Positions 33,168-42,029 of a stretch of 50,105 nucleotides of DNA are shown piece after piece. Source of the stretch: Thermodesulfobacteriota bacterium. Its GTDB lineage: Bacteria; Desulfobacterota; BSN033; UBA1163. A program made the position numbers and the translations under genes. How positions within the stretch are numbered: the first letter of the stretch is position 1; the number at the start of each line of letters is the position of its first letter. The stretch spans positions 31,338 to 81,442 of the forward strand of contig JAOAHX010000012.1 of assembly GCA_026415035.1 (NCBI GenBank), read 5' to 3'. The notes beneath the pieces are model-generated. The model did no database searches and was not told the DNA's origin. It saw nothing but the letters and a program-made list of their open reading frames with translations.

Positions 33168-34377
33168 GATTTTGATCGTGGATGGGACACTGAGAGAGGG
33201 TGAACAATCCCCGGGCGTTTTCTTTACCAAGGATGAGAAGGTCGAGATCGCCCTTGCCCTGGACCGGGCAGGCGTCCCCCTCCTCGACGTGGGAATGCCC
33301 TCCATTTCAGAGGAGGAGAGGGAGGCCATCAAAGCCATTGCCCAATTGGGGCTTCGTGCGTCCGTCGGGGTCTCGATCCGATTGAGAAAGGAAGAGGTCG
33401 ACCAGGCGTCCCTGTGCGGCGTGAAGGAGGTCTTCGTCATCTGTCCGGTCAGCGCCCTTCACCTCCGGTCGAGACTCGGCACGGATGAAAGCGGGGTGAG
33501 GGCCCTTCTTAAAGGGGTCATCGAATATGCGATGACCAAGGGCCTACTGGTCAATTTGGTCGCCGAGGATGCCACGAGAGGGGATCTGCATTTTTTGAAC
33601 GATTTGACGACCCAAGCTTACCGGTGGGGCGCCCGCAGGGTCTTCCTCTGCGATACCGTAGGGGTGATGGAGCCCTTCAAGATGAAGGAGTTCGTGAAGG
33701 GGGTGAGGGAGGCCATCCCGGAGGAGATGGCCATAGGGGTCCACTGCCACAATGACTTCGGCCTTGCCACCGCCAATACCCTCGCGGCCATTGAGGCCGG
33801 AGCGACCTTTCCATCGGTCACGGTCAACGGGATCGGAGAACGGGCGGGCAATCCCCCTCTCCATGAAGTCGTCCTCGCCTTAGAGAGGATCTATCGTCGG
33901 CCCCATCGCATCGATCTGAAACAACTCTACGGCCTCTCCCGTCTGGTGGAGCGGGCCTCAGGACTCTTTATCCCTCCCCATACCCCGGTGGTGGGCTTCA
34001 ATGCCTTCCGTCACGAATCGGGGATCCATGTGGACGGCCTTCTGAAGAATCACCAGACCTACAAGGCGATCGAGCCAGAGGACCTGGGAAGGGACTCCTC
34101 TTTCGTCTTGGGGAAACATACGGGAGCCCAGGCCGTCCTGCACCTCCTTAAAGAGAGGGGGTACGAGGCGAGCGAAGGCGAGGTCAGGGAGATCCTCCGG
34201 CAAGTGAAGGCGAGAAAGACCTCGGAGGAAAAGAGGGGGATCGGTGAGATGGCCAAAGCGTTGGAGAGATATTATCAGGAGCATCTCGACTTCCCGCTTG
34301 AGAAATTCTATGAGATCGTCGAAGGGGTTTTAGGAAGGAGAGGGGTTAACGAGGGTGGCCCAGGGAATCACGGGTGA
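33160..34377 (+). CDS. Homocitrate / 2-isopropylmalate synthase family enzyme
   Basis: 405 residues. DRE-TIM barrel signatures: IVDGTLREGEQSPGVFF at the start, GVHCHNDFGLATANTLAA with the metal His pair, and VNGIGERAGNPPLHEVVLAL. Another conserved motif is HESGIHVDGLLK. It condenses acetyl-CoA with a 2-oxoacid. At ~400 residues it lacks the ~130-residue regulatory domain of LeuA and is closer in length to NifV/homocitrate or methanogen-type synthases. Neighbouring aconitase-like subunits fit an alpha-keto-acid extension cycle. No nif genes are in the window, and the true 2-oxoacid is unknown. Confidence 0.87.
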   Translation: MDEILIVDGTLREGEQSPGVFFTKDEKVEIALALDRAGVPLLDVGMPSISEEEREAIKAIAQLGLRASVGVSIRLRKEEVDQASLCGVKEVFVICPVSALHLRSRLGTDESGVRALLKGVIEYAMTKGLLVNLVAEDATRGDLHFLNDLTTQAYRWGARRVFLCDTVGVMEPFKMKEFVKGVREAIPEEMAIGVHCHNDFGLATANTLAAIEAGATFPSVTVNGIGERAGNPPLHEVVLALERIYRRPHRIDLKQLYGLSRLVERASGLFIPPHTPVVGFNAFRHESGIHVDGLLKNHQTYKAIEPEDLGRDSSFVLGKHTGAQAVLHLLKERGYEASEGEVREILRQVKARKTSEEKRGIGEMAKALERYYQEHLDFPLEKFYEIVEGVLGRRGVNEGGPGNHG

Positions 34378-35605
34378 GATCATCGAGAGGCATGCCGACG
34401 GGCAGAGAGAAGGAGCCTACCTCTCCGTTCAGGTGGACTTCATCCTTCTACATGACCCCACATTTGCCCTGCTCCTTCCCGAATTGAAGGCATCCGGAGA
34501 GGAGATCTGGAACAGGGAGAGGGTGCTTCTGACCGTGGACCACTTCGCCCCTCCCTCCACGGTAGAAAGGGCCAACCTCGTAAGAGACGTGCTCTCCTAT
34601 GCAAGGGAGAAGGGGCTGCCGAATCTTTCGATTTATCAAGGGATCTGCCATCAACTCCTGGTGGAGGGGCCCTGGTTGAGGCCAGGGATGTTGGTGTTGG
34701 GGGCCGATTCTCACACCGTGACCGCGGGTGCGCTGGGGTGCCTGGCGACGGGTTTGGGATCGACCGATATCCTCTATAGCCTGATCACCGGCCGAACCTG
34801 GCTCAGGCCGCCCGAAGCGGTCAGGATCGATCTCAAAGGGGAACTTCCCGCCTATGCGATGGGAAAGGATGTCATCTTGAACCTCCTGGGAAGATACGGA
34901 GAGGGAGGGTTTCTTCGGAAGGCGTTGGAGTTTTATGACCTAAAAGGGAAGATCTCCATGGACGACCGCCTGGCCATCTGCAACATGGTCGTCGAGGCAG
35001 GGGCCGAAAACGGGCTCTTCCGACCCGATCGGGTCACCGAGGAGTATCTCGTCGAGCGAGATGGGGGGTGGTCTTCCGGGTTCGCATTTTTCGGAGAAGA
35101 GCCGCAATACGCCGAAACCATCGAGCTCGACCTCTCAGAACTGCGACCCCAGGTGGCCCTTCCCCACAGCCCTGCCCGGGTGGTCGATGCCGAAGAGGCC
35201 GAGGGAGAAGGCATCGATTCCGTCTTCATCGGCTCCTGCACAGGAGGGAGGCTTAGGGATCTCGAGGTGGCCGCAGAGGTCCTCAAGGGGAGGAGGATCG
35301 CCCGAGGGTTGTGCCTCCTCGTCTGTCCGGCCTCACAGAGGATCTACCGTCAGGCCATGGAGAAAGGATATCTCTCTGCGATCGCCGATGCAGGAGGCGT
35401 GATCCTCAACCCGAGTTGCGGCCCATGCGGAGGCATCGACAAGGGGATTCTCGGAAAAGAGGAGAGGTGCTTGAGCACCTCGAACAGGAATTTCATGGGG
35501 AGGATGGGCGATCCCACCTCGAAGGTCTATCTCGCCTCTCCGCTCACTGCGGCCGCTTCCGCCCTCGCAGGCAGGATCACCGATCCGAGGAGGGTGAAGG
35601 GATGA
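34355..35605 (+). CDS. Aconitase-superfamily isomerase, large subunit (LeuC/HacA-like), divergent
   Basis: 416 residues from a GTG that overlaps the preceding gene by 23 bases. Family motifs: VDHFAPP, LVLGADSHTVTAGALGCLATGLGSTDI, IGSCTGGRLRDL and NPSCGPCGG. The last two supply three Cys for the [4Fe-4S] cluster. Two usual elements differ: SCTNGR is SCTGGR, and the DSHTCTH loop is DSHTVTA. It should dehydrate and rehydrate a 2-alkylmalate-type acid with the small subunit that follows, but the changed loop suggests a different substrate from isopropylmalate or homocitrate. Confidence 0.87.
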   Translation: MAQGITGEIIERHADGQREGAYLSVQVDFILLHDPTFALLLPELKASGEEIWNRERVLLTVDHFAPPSTVERANLVRDVLSYAREKGLPNLSIYQGICHQLLVEGPWLRPGMLVLGADSHTVTAGALGCLATGLGSTDILYSLITGRTWLRPPEAVRIDLKGELPAYAMGKDVILNLLGRYGEGGFLRKALEFYDLKGKISMDDRLAICNMVVEAGAENGLFRPDRVTEEYLVERDGGWSSGFAFFGEEPQYAETIELDLSELRPQVALPHSPARVVDAEEAEGEGIDSVFIGSCTGGRLRDLEVAAEVLKGRRIARGLCLLVCPASQRIYRQAMEKGYLSAIADAGGVILNPSCGPCGGIDKGILGKEERCLSTSNRNFMGRMGDPTSKVYLASPLTAAASALAGRITDPRRVKG

Positions 35606-36117
35606 CCTTGCCGGAGTTCCTCGCGGGCCGTGTCTGGAAGTTGGGAGACCATGTGAATACGGATCTCCTCCATCCTCCCTCTCACTTTACCACGGAGGAA
35701 GGGAGGTTGAGGGACGGAATCGAGGCAGGGATGGAGAGGATGGCCAGCGTGATCGAGGGGGATTCTTCCGAGGAGGGCTGGATCATCGTGGCCGGCGAAA
35801 ACTTCGGATGCGGCTCGAGCAGGGAGAGTTCCGTAAGGGGGCTTAAGGCCTATGGCATCAGAGGGGTGGTCGCTTCTTCCATCGCGAGGATCTTCATGCG
35901 AAGTCTCGTCAACCTCGGCATCCCTGTCTTCGAATGCAGGGAGATCCAGAAGCACGTGGAGAACGGAGACCGGATTAAGATCTCCGTCTCGGGAGGGTGG
36001 ATCGAGACCTCCGGCTCAAAACGATTTCCCTTCTCAACGATGGATCCCCATCTCAGGAGGATTCTCGAGGCAGGCGGGCTCATGGGTTATCTCCGGAGGG
36101 AGAGGGATGGAATATGA
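35602..36117 (+). CDS. Aconitase-superfamily isomerase, small subunit (LeuD/HacB-like)
   Basis: 171 residues starting within the stop of the large subunit (ATGA overlap). The swivel domain motifs are GRVWKLGDHVNTDLLHPPSHF near the N-terminus and AGENFGCGSSRESSVRGLKAYG in the middle. The usual PAR in the N-terminal motif is PPS here, another sign of altered substrate. Together with the large subunit it should catalyse the isomerisation step of a chain-extension pathway. The next gene starts 11 bases before its stop. Confidence 0.88.
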   Translation: MTLPEFLAGRVWKLGDHVNTDLLHPPSHFTTEEGRLRDGIEAGMERMASVIEGDSSEEGWIIVAGENFGCGSSRESSVRGLKAYGIRGVVASSIARIFMRSLVNLGIPVFECREIQKHVENGDRIKISVSGGWIETSGSKRFPFSTMDPHLRRILEAGGLMGYLRRERDGI

Positions 36118-37324
36118 CTATGACGTGATCGTGGTTGGAGGAGGGCCAGCCGGGCTCTGCGCGGCCATCCGGACGAGGTGGGTCAAAAGGTACAAAGCCG
36201 TTCCCTGCAGCACCCTGCTCATCGAGGGCTCCTATCTGGGCGGATTGGCCTCCTGGCAGGGCTGCCTCTTCACAGGACCCTCCTGGCGGATGGACAGGAA
36301 AGAGATTGTGAGTCACCTTTTGAGGGATGTGGAGCAGTTGAGGATCGATTATCATCAGGCCAGGGCGGTCCGGATCGAAACCGGAGGAGAGGTCAAGAGG
36401 GTCTGGACCTCGGACAAAAGGGTCTTTCGGGCTCTTACGGTGATCCTGGCTACGGGGATCAAATTTCTCGTCAACGAACGGGACTACTTGGGAAGGGGCC
36501 TCGAGGTGACGAGCATGGGATATGAAGCGATCGTCCACCATCTGAAAGGGCTCCTTCGGAAAAGATGGGAACCTCGTCTGATCGTCATCGGAAGCGAGAA
36601 GCTCCAAAATCTCATCCCCTTGATCCGGAAACTGAATGAGGGGCGTTCGGTCCTGACCATCGTCATGGAGGGCGATGGAGAACCTCCGGAAGAGGGCGTC
36701 CTCAGGGGATGGGTCGAACGATATTGGGGGGAGGGGAGGCTTGAAGGCATAACGGTCCGGACCGCCGGGGGAGTCAGGCGAATCCGGTGTGGCATGGCCC
36801 TTCTCGATTTCAACTCCTACGAACTGATGCCCTCGTGGAGAATGGAGATCGACGGGGACGGCCTCGGCTCGCCTTTCTTACGCGTCAACCTGGACATGGA
36901 GACCGCGATCCCCGGGATCTTTGCGGCGGGCGATGTGACTTCAGGAGGATACAACTCCTTTTCGAGGGCGGTCGCCCAAGGGATCGCTGCCGGGCTGAGT
37001 GCCTATCGATATGTCTTTCGGAAGAAATTTGGGGATGAGCCCCCCCTGTTTGCCTACCGGCCGAGCGACTTTCCCCTCCCGATCGAATTCGGAGAGCTTC
37101 CTCCCTTGAGGCCGAATCTTCGGCCAAAATCCTTAGTTCCAAAAGAGGAGCTCCAAAAGGCCCTTGGCCGGGATTGGCCGGGATTATCAAGGATCCTCGA
37201 TGGAAAGATCACCCTTGAGGAGATCGTCAGGAAGAAGAGGGTTTCCATGGAGGATCTGAACGAGGTGCTGACCCGATTGGTAGAGGAGAAGAAGATTACC
37301 TTTCACGTCGAGGTAGAGGGATGA
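36107..37324 (+). CDS. FAD-dependent NAD(P)-disulfide-type oxidoreductase
   Basis: 405 residues from the ATG at 36107, overlapping the small subunit by 11 bases. The FAD motif is VIVVGGGPAGLCAAI near the start, and IPGIFAAGDVTSGGYNSFSRAVAQGIAAG closes the fold as in thioredoxin-reductase-like proteins. The redox CxxC of that family is not seen. About 85 C-terminal residues are extra and helical. In an alpha-keto-acid extension pathway a dehydrogenase is needed after the isomerase; no LeuB-type enzyme is present, so this flavoprotein may take that or another oxidation step (inference). Confidence 0.82.
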   Translation: MEYDYDVIVVGGGPAGLCAAIRTRWVKRYKAVPCSTLLIEGSYLGGLASWQGCLFTGPSWRMDRKEIVSHLLRDVEQLRIDYHQARAVRIETGGEVKRVWTSDKRVFRALTVILATGIKFLVNERDYLGRGLEVTSMGYEAIVHHLKGLLRKRWEPRLIVIGSEKLQNLIPLIRKLNEGRSVLTIVMEGDGEPPEEGVLRGWVERYWGEGRLEGITVRTAGGVRRIRCGMALLDFNSYELMPSWRMEIDGDGLGSPFLRVNLDMETAIPGIFAAGDVTSGGYNSFSRAVAQGIAAGLSAYRYVFRKKFGDEPPLFAYRPSDFPLPIEFGELPPLRPNLRPKSLVPKEELQKALGRDWPGLSRILDGKITLEEIVRKKRVSMEDLNEVLTRLVEEKKITFHVEVEG

Positions 37325-38445
37325 GTTCTTTGCCGCCGGAGGTCATTGAGCTTGACCGGAAGATCATCGACTTTATCCGCCGGGGAGTAGACCACTGGGA
37401 CGAGGAGGGGTTTAACCGCCTGGCCCTCGAGATCTTCGAACTCCAGTTCAGGACAATCCCCCTCTACCGGCGCTTCTGTGAGAGGAGAGGGGTGACCCCC
37501 GATACGATCGCCTCCTGGAAAGAGGTCCCCGCCCTTCCCACAGATGTCTTTAAAGTCGCCGAGCTTTCCACCTTTCCCTCCCATGTCGTTCGGACCTTCA
37601 TGACAAGCGGGACGACCCGCTCGGACGAAAGAGGAAAGGTCGGCTACGATGAAGGGGGGTTGAGGCTGATGGATGAGACGATCAAAGAGGAAGCCGCCTC
37701 CTTCCTCTTTCCCGACGGTGTGAGGACGAAGATGTTGATCCTCGCCCCTCCGCCCGAGATCGCTCCCCATATGGTCATGGCTTACGGGATGGGTCGGCTG
37801 AAAGACACCTTTGGACTTCCTAAGAGTCGATTCCTCTTAGGCCCGGAGGGTTTTGAGGTGGGACCCCTCATCCAGGAACTCCGTGCTTCGGAGGAGGAGG
37901 GGATACCCGTCACCCTGTGCGGCGGGTCGTTTGGCTTTGTCAATTTTTTCGACTATTGCCGGGAAAAAGGTCTCCGGTTCAGCCTGCCGCCAGGCTCCCG
38001 TACCCTCGATGCAGGGGGGTTCAAAGGCCGAAGCAGGGAGGTGACGCGGGAGGCCTTTGTGACCGACTGTGAGGAGCTCCTCGGGATCCGGAAGGAGTAT
38101 TCCGTGAATCTCCTCGGGATGACGGAGATTGCCTCGCAATTTTATGACAATACCCTTCGCAATCTCCATCGAGGGGTTCTGGCCCCCGCGGCCAAAGTCA
38201 ATCCCCCGTGGACGAGGACGGTTGTGGTCGATCCCGAGACCCTTGACCCCCTCGGGGAGGGAGAAGTGGGCCTGCTCAAACACGTCGACCTGGCCAACCG
38301 GGGCCACCTCTTGAGCGTCCAGACCGATGATATTGGCAAGAGGACCGGAGAGGGATTTGAGGTCTTCGGAAGGGCGAAGGGGGATTCGAGCCGAGGCTGT
38401 TCTCTGACCATCGACGAGTGGACCCGCATCTTAAAGGAGAGATGA
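37321..38445 (+). CDS. luxE: LuxE-like acyl-protein synthetase (carboxylate-activating)
   Basis: 374 residues, usual LuxE length, coupled to both neighbours by four-base overlaps. The adenylate-forming motif FMTSGTTRSDERG is present, followed by LPTDVFKVAE before it, CGGSFGFVNFFDYCREKG, and HVDLANRGHLLSVQTDDIGKR. A cysteine 15 residues from the C-terminus (RGCSLTIDEW) is where LuxE carries the acyl group. It activates a carboxylic acid with ATP and passes it to LuxC. No luciferase genes are nearby, so this pair serves a pathway other than bioluminescence. Confidence 0.87.
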   Translation: MSSLPPEVIELDRKIIDFIRRGVDHWDEEGFNRLALEIFELQFRTIPLYRRFCERRGVTPDTIASWKEVPALPTDVFKVAELSTFPSHVVRTFMTSGTTRSDERGKVGYDEGGLRLMDETIKEEAASFLFPDGVRTKMLILAPPPEIAPHMVMAYGMGRLKDTFGLPKSRFLLGPEGFEVGPLIQELRASEEEGIPVTLCGGSFGFVNFFDYCREKGLRFSLPPGSRTLDAGGFKGRSREVTREAFVTDCEELLGIRKEYSVNLLGMTEIASQFYDNTLRNLHRGVLAPAAKVNPPWTRTVVVDPETLDPLGEGEVGLLKHVDLANRGHLLSVQTDDIGKRTGEGFEVFGRAKGDSSRGCSLTIDEWTRILKER

Positions 38446-39884
38446 TGGAAGAACTGGAACTGGAGGCCTACCGCCTCCCTCCCAACTGGAGAGGAGAGGT
38501 CGAATCCTTTCGCCGGGTGGTCTTCGAAGATGGGGCCACCCGGATCTTCTTGAAGATCCCTTCGATCCGTCAAGAGGCGATTCGGTCCCTCACGCGGCAT
38601 CTCAAGGAGAGGCGGGAGGAGTATCTCGCCGACCTTCCCATCGAAAGGATTGTCGAGGTCCTGGACGAGGCCTCCCGGAGATGGCTCGACCGAAGATATC
38701 CCTTGAGACGCCTGGCCCTCGATGCGATTCCGCTCCTCACCGGTCTCTCCCGGGAAGGGGTCGAGGCGAGCATCGATGCGGAGATGGAGAGCTCCTGCAG
38801 GGACGACATCTGGCGTGCCCTCTGTCTCGAGATCGGAAATCCCCTCTATTTGAACGATTTTCAATACAATCCCCATCTGGGCGGTTACAGCCGTTGCTTC
38901 GGCCCCGAGTTGATTCTGGCGATCTTTTCGGAGAATATTCCCGCCCTCCCCCATCTCCTTTTCATGAGGGCGGCCCTGGTCAAATCAGCCTGTATTGGGA
39001 AAGTGGCAAGCGGAGAGCCCATCTTTGCCCCGCTCTACCTGAGGACGATCGAGGAGATCGATCCTGAGATGGCCGAATGCATGGCCGTTCTCTACTGGCC
39101 GGGGGGGACGGAGGAGATCGAGTCCTCCCTCTTTGGTCAAGTCGATGCGGTCATCCTGTTCGGTGGGGTTGAAACCTGCCGATCCCTCCTCGAAAAGATC
39201 CCCAGGAGGGTGAAGGCCATCGTCCACGGCCACCGATTGGGGTTTGGGGTGATCGGTCGCCAGAAGCTGAGGCGGGAGGGCCTGGAGAGGCTTGCGGAGG
39301 ACGTGGCCCTGGACTGTTCCATGTTCGACCAGCAGGCCTGCCTCTCCCCGCATGTTTATTACGTCGAAGAGGGAGGGGAGGTTTCGCCCAAAGCCTTCGC
39401 CCGAGCCGTGGCCGAAGCCATGGAGAGGGTAGGACGTAGGATGTCGAGGGGGAGGGTTTCTGTCTCTGCTGCGGCCTCGATTCACCAACTGAGGGGGAGC
39501 TATGAATTGAGAGAGTTGAACCGAGAAGAGGTTCTGCTTCTGACCTCTCCCAAAGGCACGGATTGGACCGTCGTCTATGAGAAGGACCCCGGGGTCTTTT
39601 TGCCCTCTCCGTTGAATCGTTTTCTAAGGATCTTCGGGGTCGAGGACATTTTCAAGATCCCTGCGGCCCTGGAGCCCGTTCGGGACTTCCTACAGAACGC
39701 GGCGGTGGCCATCGGAGATAAACGGGAGCGGGAATTTATTAACCTCCTCGGGGCGTTGGGAGTGAGCCGGATCACCTCGCCCGGGAAGATGGCCTTCCCT
39801 TCGATGATGTGGCATCACGACGGGATCTCACCCCTTGCCTCCCTCCTCCGGTGGTGCGATGTGGAGAAGAAAGAGGGCTCCTGA
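38442..39884 (+). CDS. luxC: LuxC-like acyl reductase
   Basis: 480 residues. Features are FGPELILAIFSENIPALPHLL, which corresponds to the aldehyde-dehydrogenase-like nucleotide domain, IVHGHRLGFGVIG, and the active-site region CSMFDQQACLSPH with the candidate nucleophile Cys300. It would accept the acyl group from LuxE and reduce it with NADPH to an aldehyde. The start overlaps the luxE stop (ATGA). LuxC without LuxD or LuxAB has been seen in non-luminous biosynthetic clusters. The natural acid here may come from the extension enzymes encoded just upstream. Confidence 0.88.
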   Translation: MMEELELEAYRLPPNWRGEVESFRRVVFEDGATRIFLKIPSIRQEAIRSLTRHLKERREEYLADLPIERIVEVLDEASRRWLDRRYPLRRLALDAIPLLTGLSREGVEASIDAEMESSCRDDIWRALCLEIGNPLYLNDFQYNPHLGGYSRCFGPELILAIFSENIPALPHLLFMRAALVKSACIGKVASGEPIFAPLYLRTIEEIDPEMAECMAVLYWPGGTEEIESSLFGQVDAVILFGGVETCRSLLEKIPRRVKAIVHGHRLGFGVIGRQKLRREGLERLAEDVALDCSMFDQQACLSPHVYYVEEGGEVSPKAFARAVAEAMERVGRRMSRGRVSVSAAASIHQLRGSYELRELNREEVLLLTSPKGTDWTVVYEKDPGVFLPSPLNRFLRIFGVEDIFKIPAALEPVRDFLQNAAVAIGDKREREFINLLGALGVSRITSPGKMAFPSMMWHHDGISPLASLLRWCDVEKKEGS

Positions 39885-39898
39885 AGGGGAGAAAAAAC

Positions 39899-41077
39899 AT
39901 GAAATATTCGATTGCCACCAACTGGGACTTGGCATTGCTTGATCGACTGGAGGGGACTGAGGTCGAAAGCCTTTACGGTCAGATCTGGGGGGATCCCTTG
40001 GGTGGAGGACGGATGGCCCTCTTCATCCCAAAGGTAGATCGGGGGGCTGCCTCCACCTTCATTCGGGAAGCGAGGCGAAGGGGTCTGGGATTCAACTATC
40101 TGATGAACGGGACCTGTCTTGATAACTTGGAATTTACGAAGAAGGGCTACGGAACCCTTGTGGAGCATATCGAATGGGTCGCCTCGACCGGCGCCGATAT
40201 GGTGACGGTCACTCTTCCCTTCCTGCTGGAGGTCGTCAAGAGGGAGGTTCCCCCTCTGAAGGTGGCGGTCTCTTCCTTTGCCCGGGTGGTGAGTGTTCAG
40301 CAGGCAAGGGCCTGGAGGGAGATGGGGGCGGACAAGATCATCCTGCCCGAATCGGTGAACAGGGATTTTCGAACTCTCCAACGGATCCGGGAGGCGGTCG
40401 ATTGCGAGCTGGAACTGATCGCCAATCACTGCTGCCTCTTCCAGTGTTTCCTCGACCTCCATCACCGGAACATGGTCTCCCACGGCTCTCAGGCCGGCCA
40501 CCCCTGCGGAGGGTTTGCGCCGGATTACTGCAAACTGGCCTGCCAGCGGCTGAAACTCTTGAGGCCGGAGGAGCTGATCAAATCGACCTGGATCCGTCCC
40601 GAGGACGTCCCCTCTTATGAGGAGATCGGAATCGATTGTCTGAAGCTCGTGGAACGCTTCAGGGGGACCGAGAGTCTCCTTCAAATCGTCCATGCCTATG
40701 AGCGCCAGAGGTTCGAGGGAAACCTGGTAGACCTTCTCAGCCTCCCCCAAGCCGGGGCCTTCCTTTCTCCCAATTTGGAGATCCTCGCCAGGACCGATCT
40801 CGTCGAGCCCGAGAAGATGGAGGCGGTGATGGCTGTGCTCCGGGAACCTTTTTCGGGAAGGGTGCATATCGACAATAAGAGGCTCGATGGCTTCCTGGAC
40901 TTTTTCAAGGAGAAGGATTGCCTCCGGATGGATTGTGAGCGGTGTGGGTACTGTAAAGGGGTGGCCCGGAGGGTGATCCGCATCGACGAAGCCTGGCGCG
41001 GACAGATGGTTGCGAGATTCGAACGGGCCATGACGATGTTAACCACGGGAGAGGTGGCGGGTTTTCTCAAGGTTTGA
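39899..41077 (+). CDS. U32 peptidase-family protein (UbiU/YhbU-like)
   Basis: 392 residues from the ATG at 39899, with AGGGGAG ahead of it, 14 bases after luxC. The U32 TIM-barrel part includes LMNGTCLDNLEF, STGADMVTVTLPFLL and the motif GADKIILPESVNRDF. A cysteine group NHCCLFQCFL...HPCGGF...CKLAC (~180-215) fits the iron-sulfur site of the UbiU/UbiV/RlhA branch, and a second group, CERCGYC, lies near the end. Members hydroxylate rings or tRNA/rRNA bases using prephenate instead of oxygen. It may perform an anaerobic hydroxylation in this pathway (inference). Confidence 0.82.
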   Translation: MKYSIATNWDLALLDRLEGTEVESLYGQIWGDPLGGGRMALFIPKVDRGAASTFIREARRRGLGFNYLMNGTCLDNLEFTKKGYGTLVEHIEWVASTGADMVTVTLPFLLEVVKREVPPLKVAVSSFARVVSVQQARAWREMGADKIILPESVNRDFRTLQRIREAVDCELELIANHCCLFQCFLDLHHRNMVSHGSQAGHPCGGFAPDYCKLACQRLKLLRPEELIKSTWIRPEDVPSYEEIGIDCLKLVERFRGTESLLQIVHAYERQRFEGNLVDLLSLPQAGAFLSPNLEILARTDLVEPEKMEAVMAVLREPFSGRVHIDNKRLDGFLDFFKEKDCLRMDCERCGYCKGVARRVIRIDEAWRGQMVARFERAMTMLTTGEVAGFLKV

Positions 41078-41080
41078 ACC

Positions 41081-41770
41081 TTGACGGAACCTCGGCAGAG
41101 GGTTAAGAAGGAATCAGGGGAGGCCTTTCTGTTCGCAAACCTTACCCAATGGATCTTGGAGTTGATGAGGGCCCATGGACAGCTCTCGGTCTTCATCGGC
41201 GTGATGATCGAACAGGTGATCGTTCCCATCCCCTCGCCGATGATCGTCATGGGAGCCGGGGCCATCTTGATCCCTCCAGATCTTTCCGTGCCCAACGGCC
41301 TTCTCCAGATCCTCTGGGTCATTGTCCTGCCCGGGACGATCGCTTCGACCTTAGGGTCTTTCATCGGCTACACGATCAGCTATTATGGGGGGAAGACGCT
41401 GGTCATTCGCCTGGAGAGATTTTTAGGGGTCGATTGGGACGAGATCGAAAGGCTGGAGCGGCGTTTCCAGGGGAAAAAGGTGGCCTTAAGCCTCCTTCTT
41501 TCGAGAGCCATTCCCGCTTTCCCCCTTTCACTGGTCTCGGTCTTTGCGGGCCTTCTCCGTATTCCCGTCCGGCCCTTCACCCTTTATACCTTTATCGGTT
41601 CGATCTTCCGTATTCTCTTTCTCGGTTTTCTCGGGTGGTGGGTGGGAGCGACCTACGAAAAGATAGCCACTCAATTCGATACATTGGAAACGATCGTTTC
41701 GGTCCTGATGCTGATCGCCATGGGAGGCGCGCTTGGATATTTTTATTACAAATTCCGAAGGAAGGGCTGA
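41081..41770 (+). CDS. DedA/SNARE-associated family membrane protein
   Basis: 229 residues from a TTG three bases after the U32 gene; the exact start is uncertain, since no ATG occurs until residue 29. Hydrophobic segments with the DedA pattern: FIGVMIEQVIVPIPSPMIVM, LGSFIGYTISYYGGKTLVIR, and SRAIPAFPLSLVSVFAGLLR with the conserved R and P residues. The family flips undecaprenyl phosphate or phospholipids and is needed for membrane energetics. It is co-directional with the LuxCE cluster and may simply be at its end. Confidence 0.85.
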   Translation: MTEPRQRVKKESGEAFLFANLTQWILELMRAHGQLSVFIGVMIEQVIVPIPSPMIVMGAGAILIPPDLSVPNGLLQILWVIVLPGTIASTLGSFIGYTISYYGGKTLVIRLERFLGVDWDEIERLERRFQGKKVALSLLLSRAIPAFPLSLVSVFAGLLRIPVRPFTLYTFIGSIFRILFLGFLGWWVGATYEKIATQFDTLETIVSVLMLIAMGGALGYFYYKFRRKG

Positions 41771-41831
41771 AATCCTTCCTCAGGGGGGTATTGGACATGG
41801 GGGGAATCTACTTTGGAAAGGAGGTCAGGGA

Positions 41832-42020
41832 ATGAAAGTAACGGTGGATGAGGAGACCTGCATCGGGTGCGAGGCGTGCGTCGATATCTGTCCGGAGGTT
41901 TTCGAGATGTCGGGCGACAAGGCCGTCGTGAAGGTCAATGAAGTGCCTCAAGACCTGGTCGCCTCTTGCAAGGAGGCGGCCGAAAACTGTCCCGTGGAAG
42001 CCATTCAAATCGAAGATTGA
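41832..42020 (+). CDS. Single-cluster [4Fe-4S] ferredoxin
   Basis: 62 residues from the ATG at 41832 (AAAGGAGGTCAGGGA before it). Cys10, Cys13, Cys16 and Cys53 are the expected cluster ligands. Cys20 and Cys46 sit where D. gigas-type ferredoxins have a disulfide. The remaining half-cluster positions are absent, so it should hold one cluster. It could serve the radical SAM enzymes or the flavoprotein upstream. A strong bidirectional hairpin follows at once. Confidence 0.92.
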   Translation: MKVTVDEETCIGCEACVDICPEVFEMSGDKAVVKVNEVPQDLVASCKEAAENCPVEAIQIED

Positions 42021-42029
42021 CTCTCAGAA

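Noticed and set aside
33160-34377. NifV homocitrate synthase for nitrogenase cofactor
   Set aside because: No nif genes in the window, and the aconitase and LuxCE neighbours point to another pathway.
37321-39884. LuxE/LuxC read as a bioluminescence system
   Set aside because: No luxA, luxB or luxD homologue is nearby, and the neighbours are keto-acid and radical SAM enzymes.
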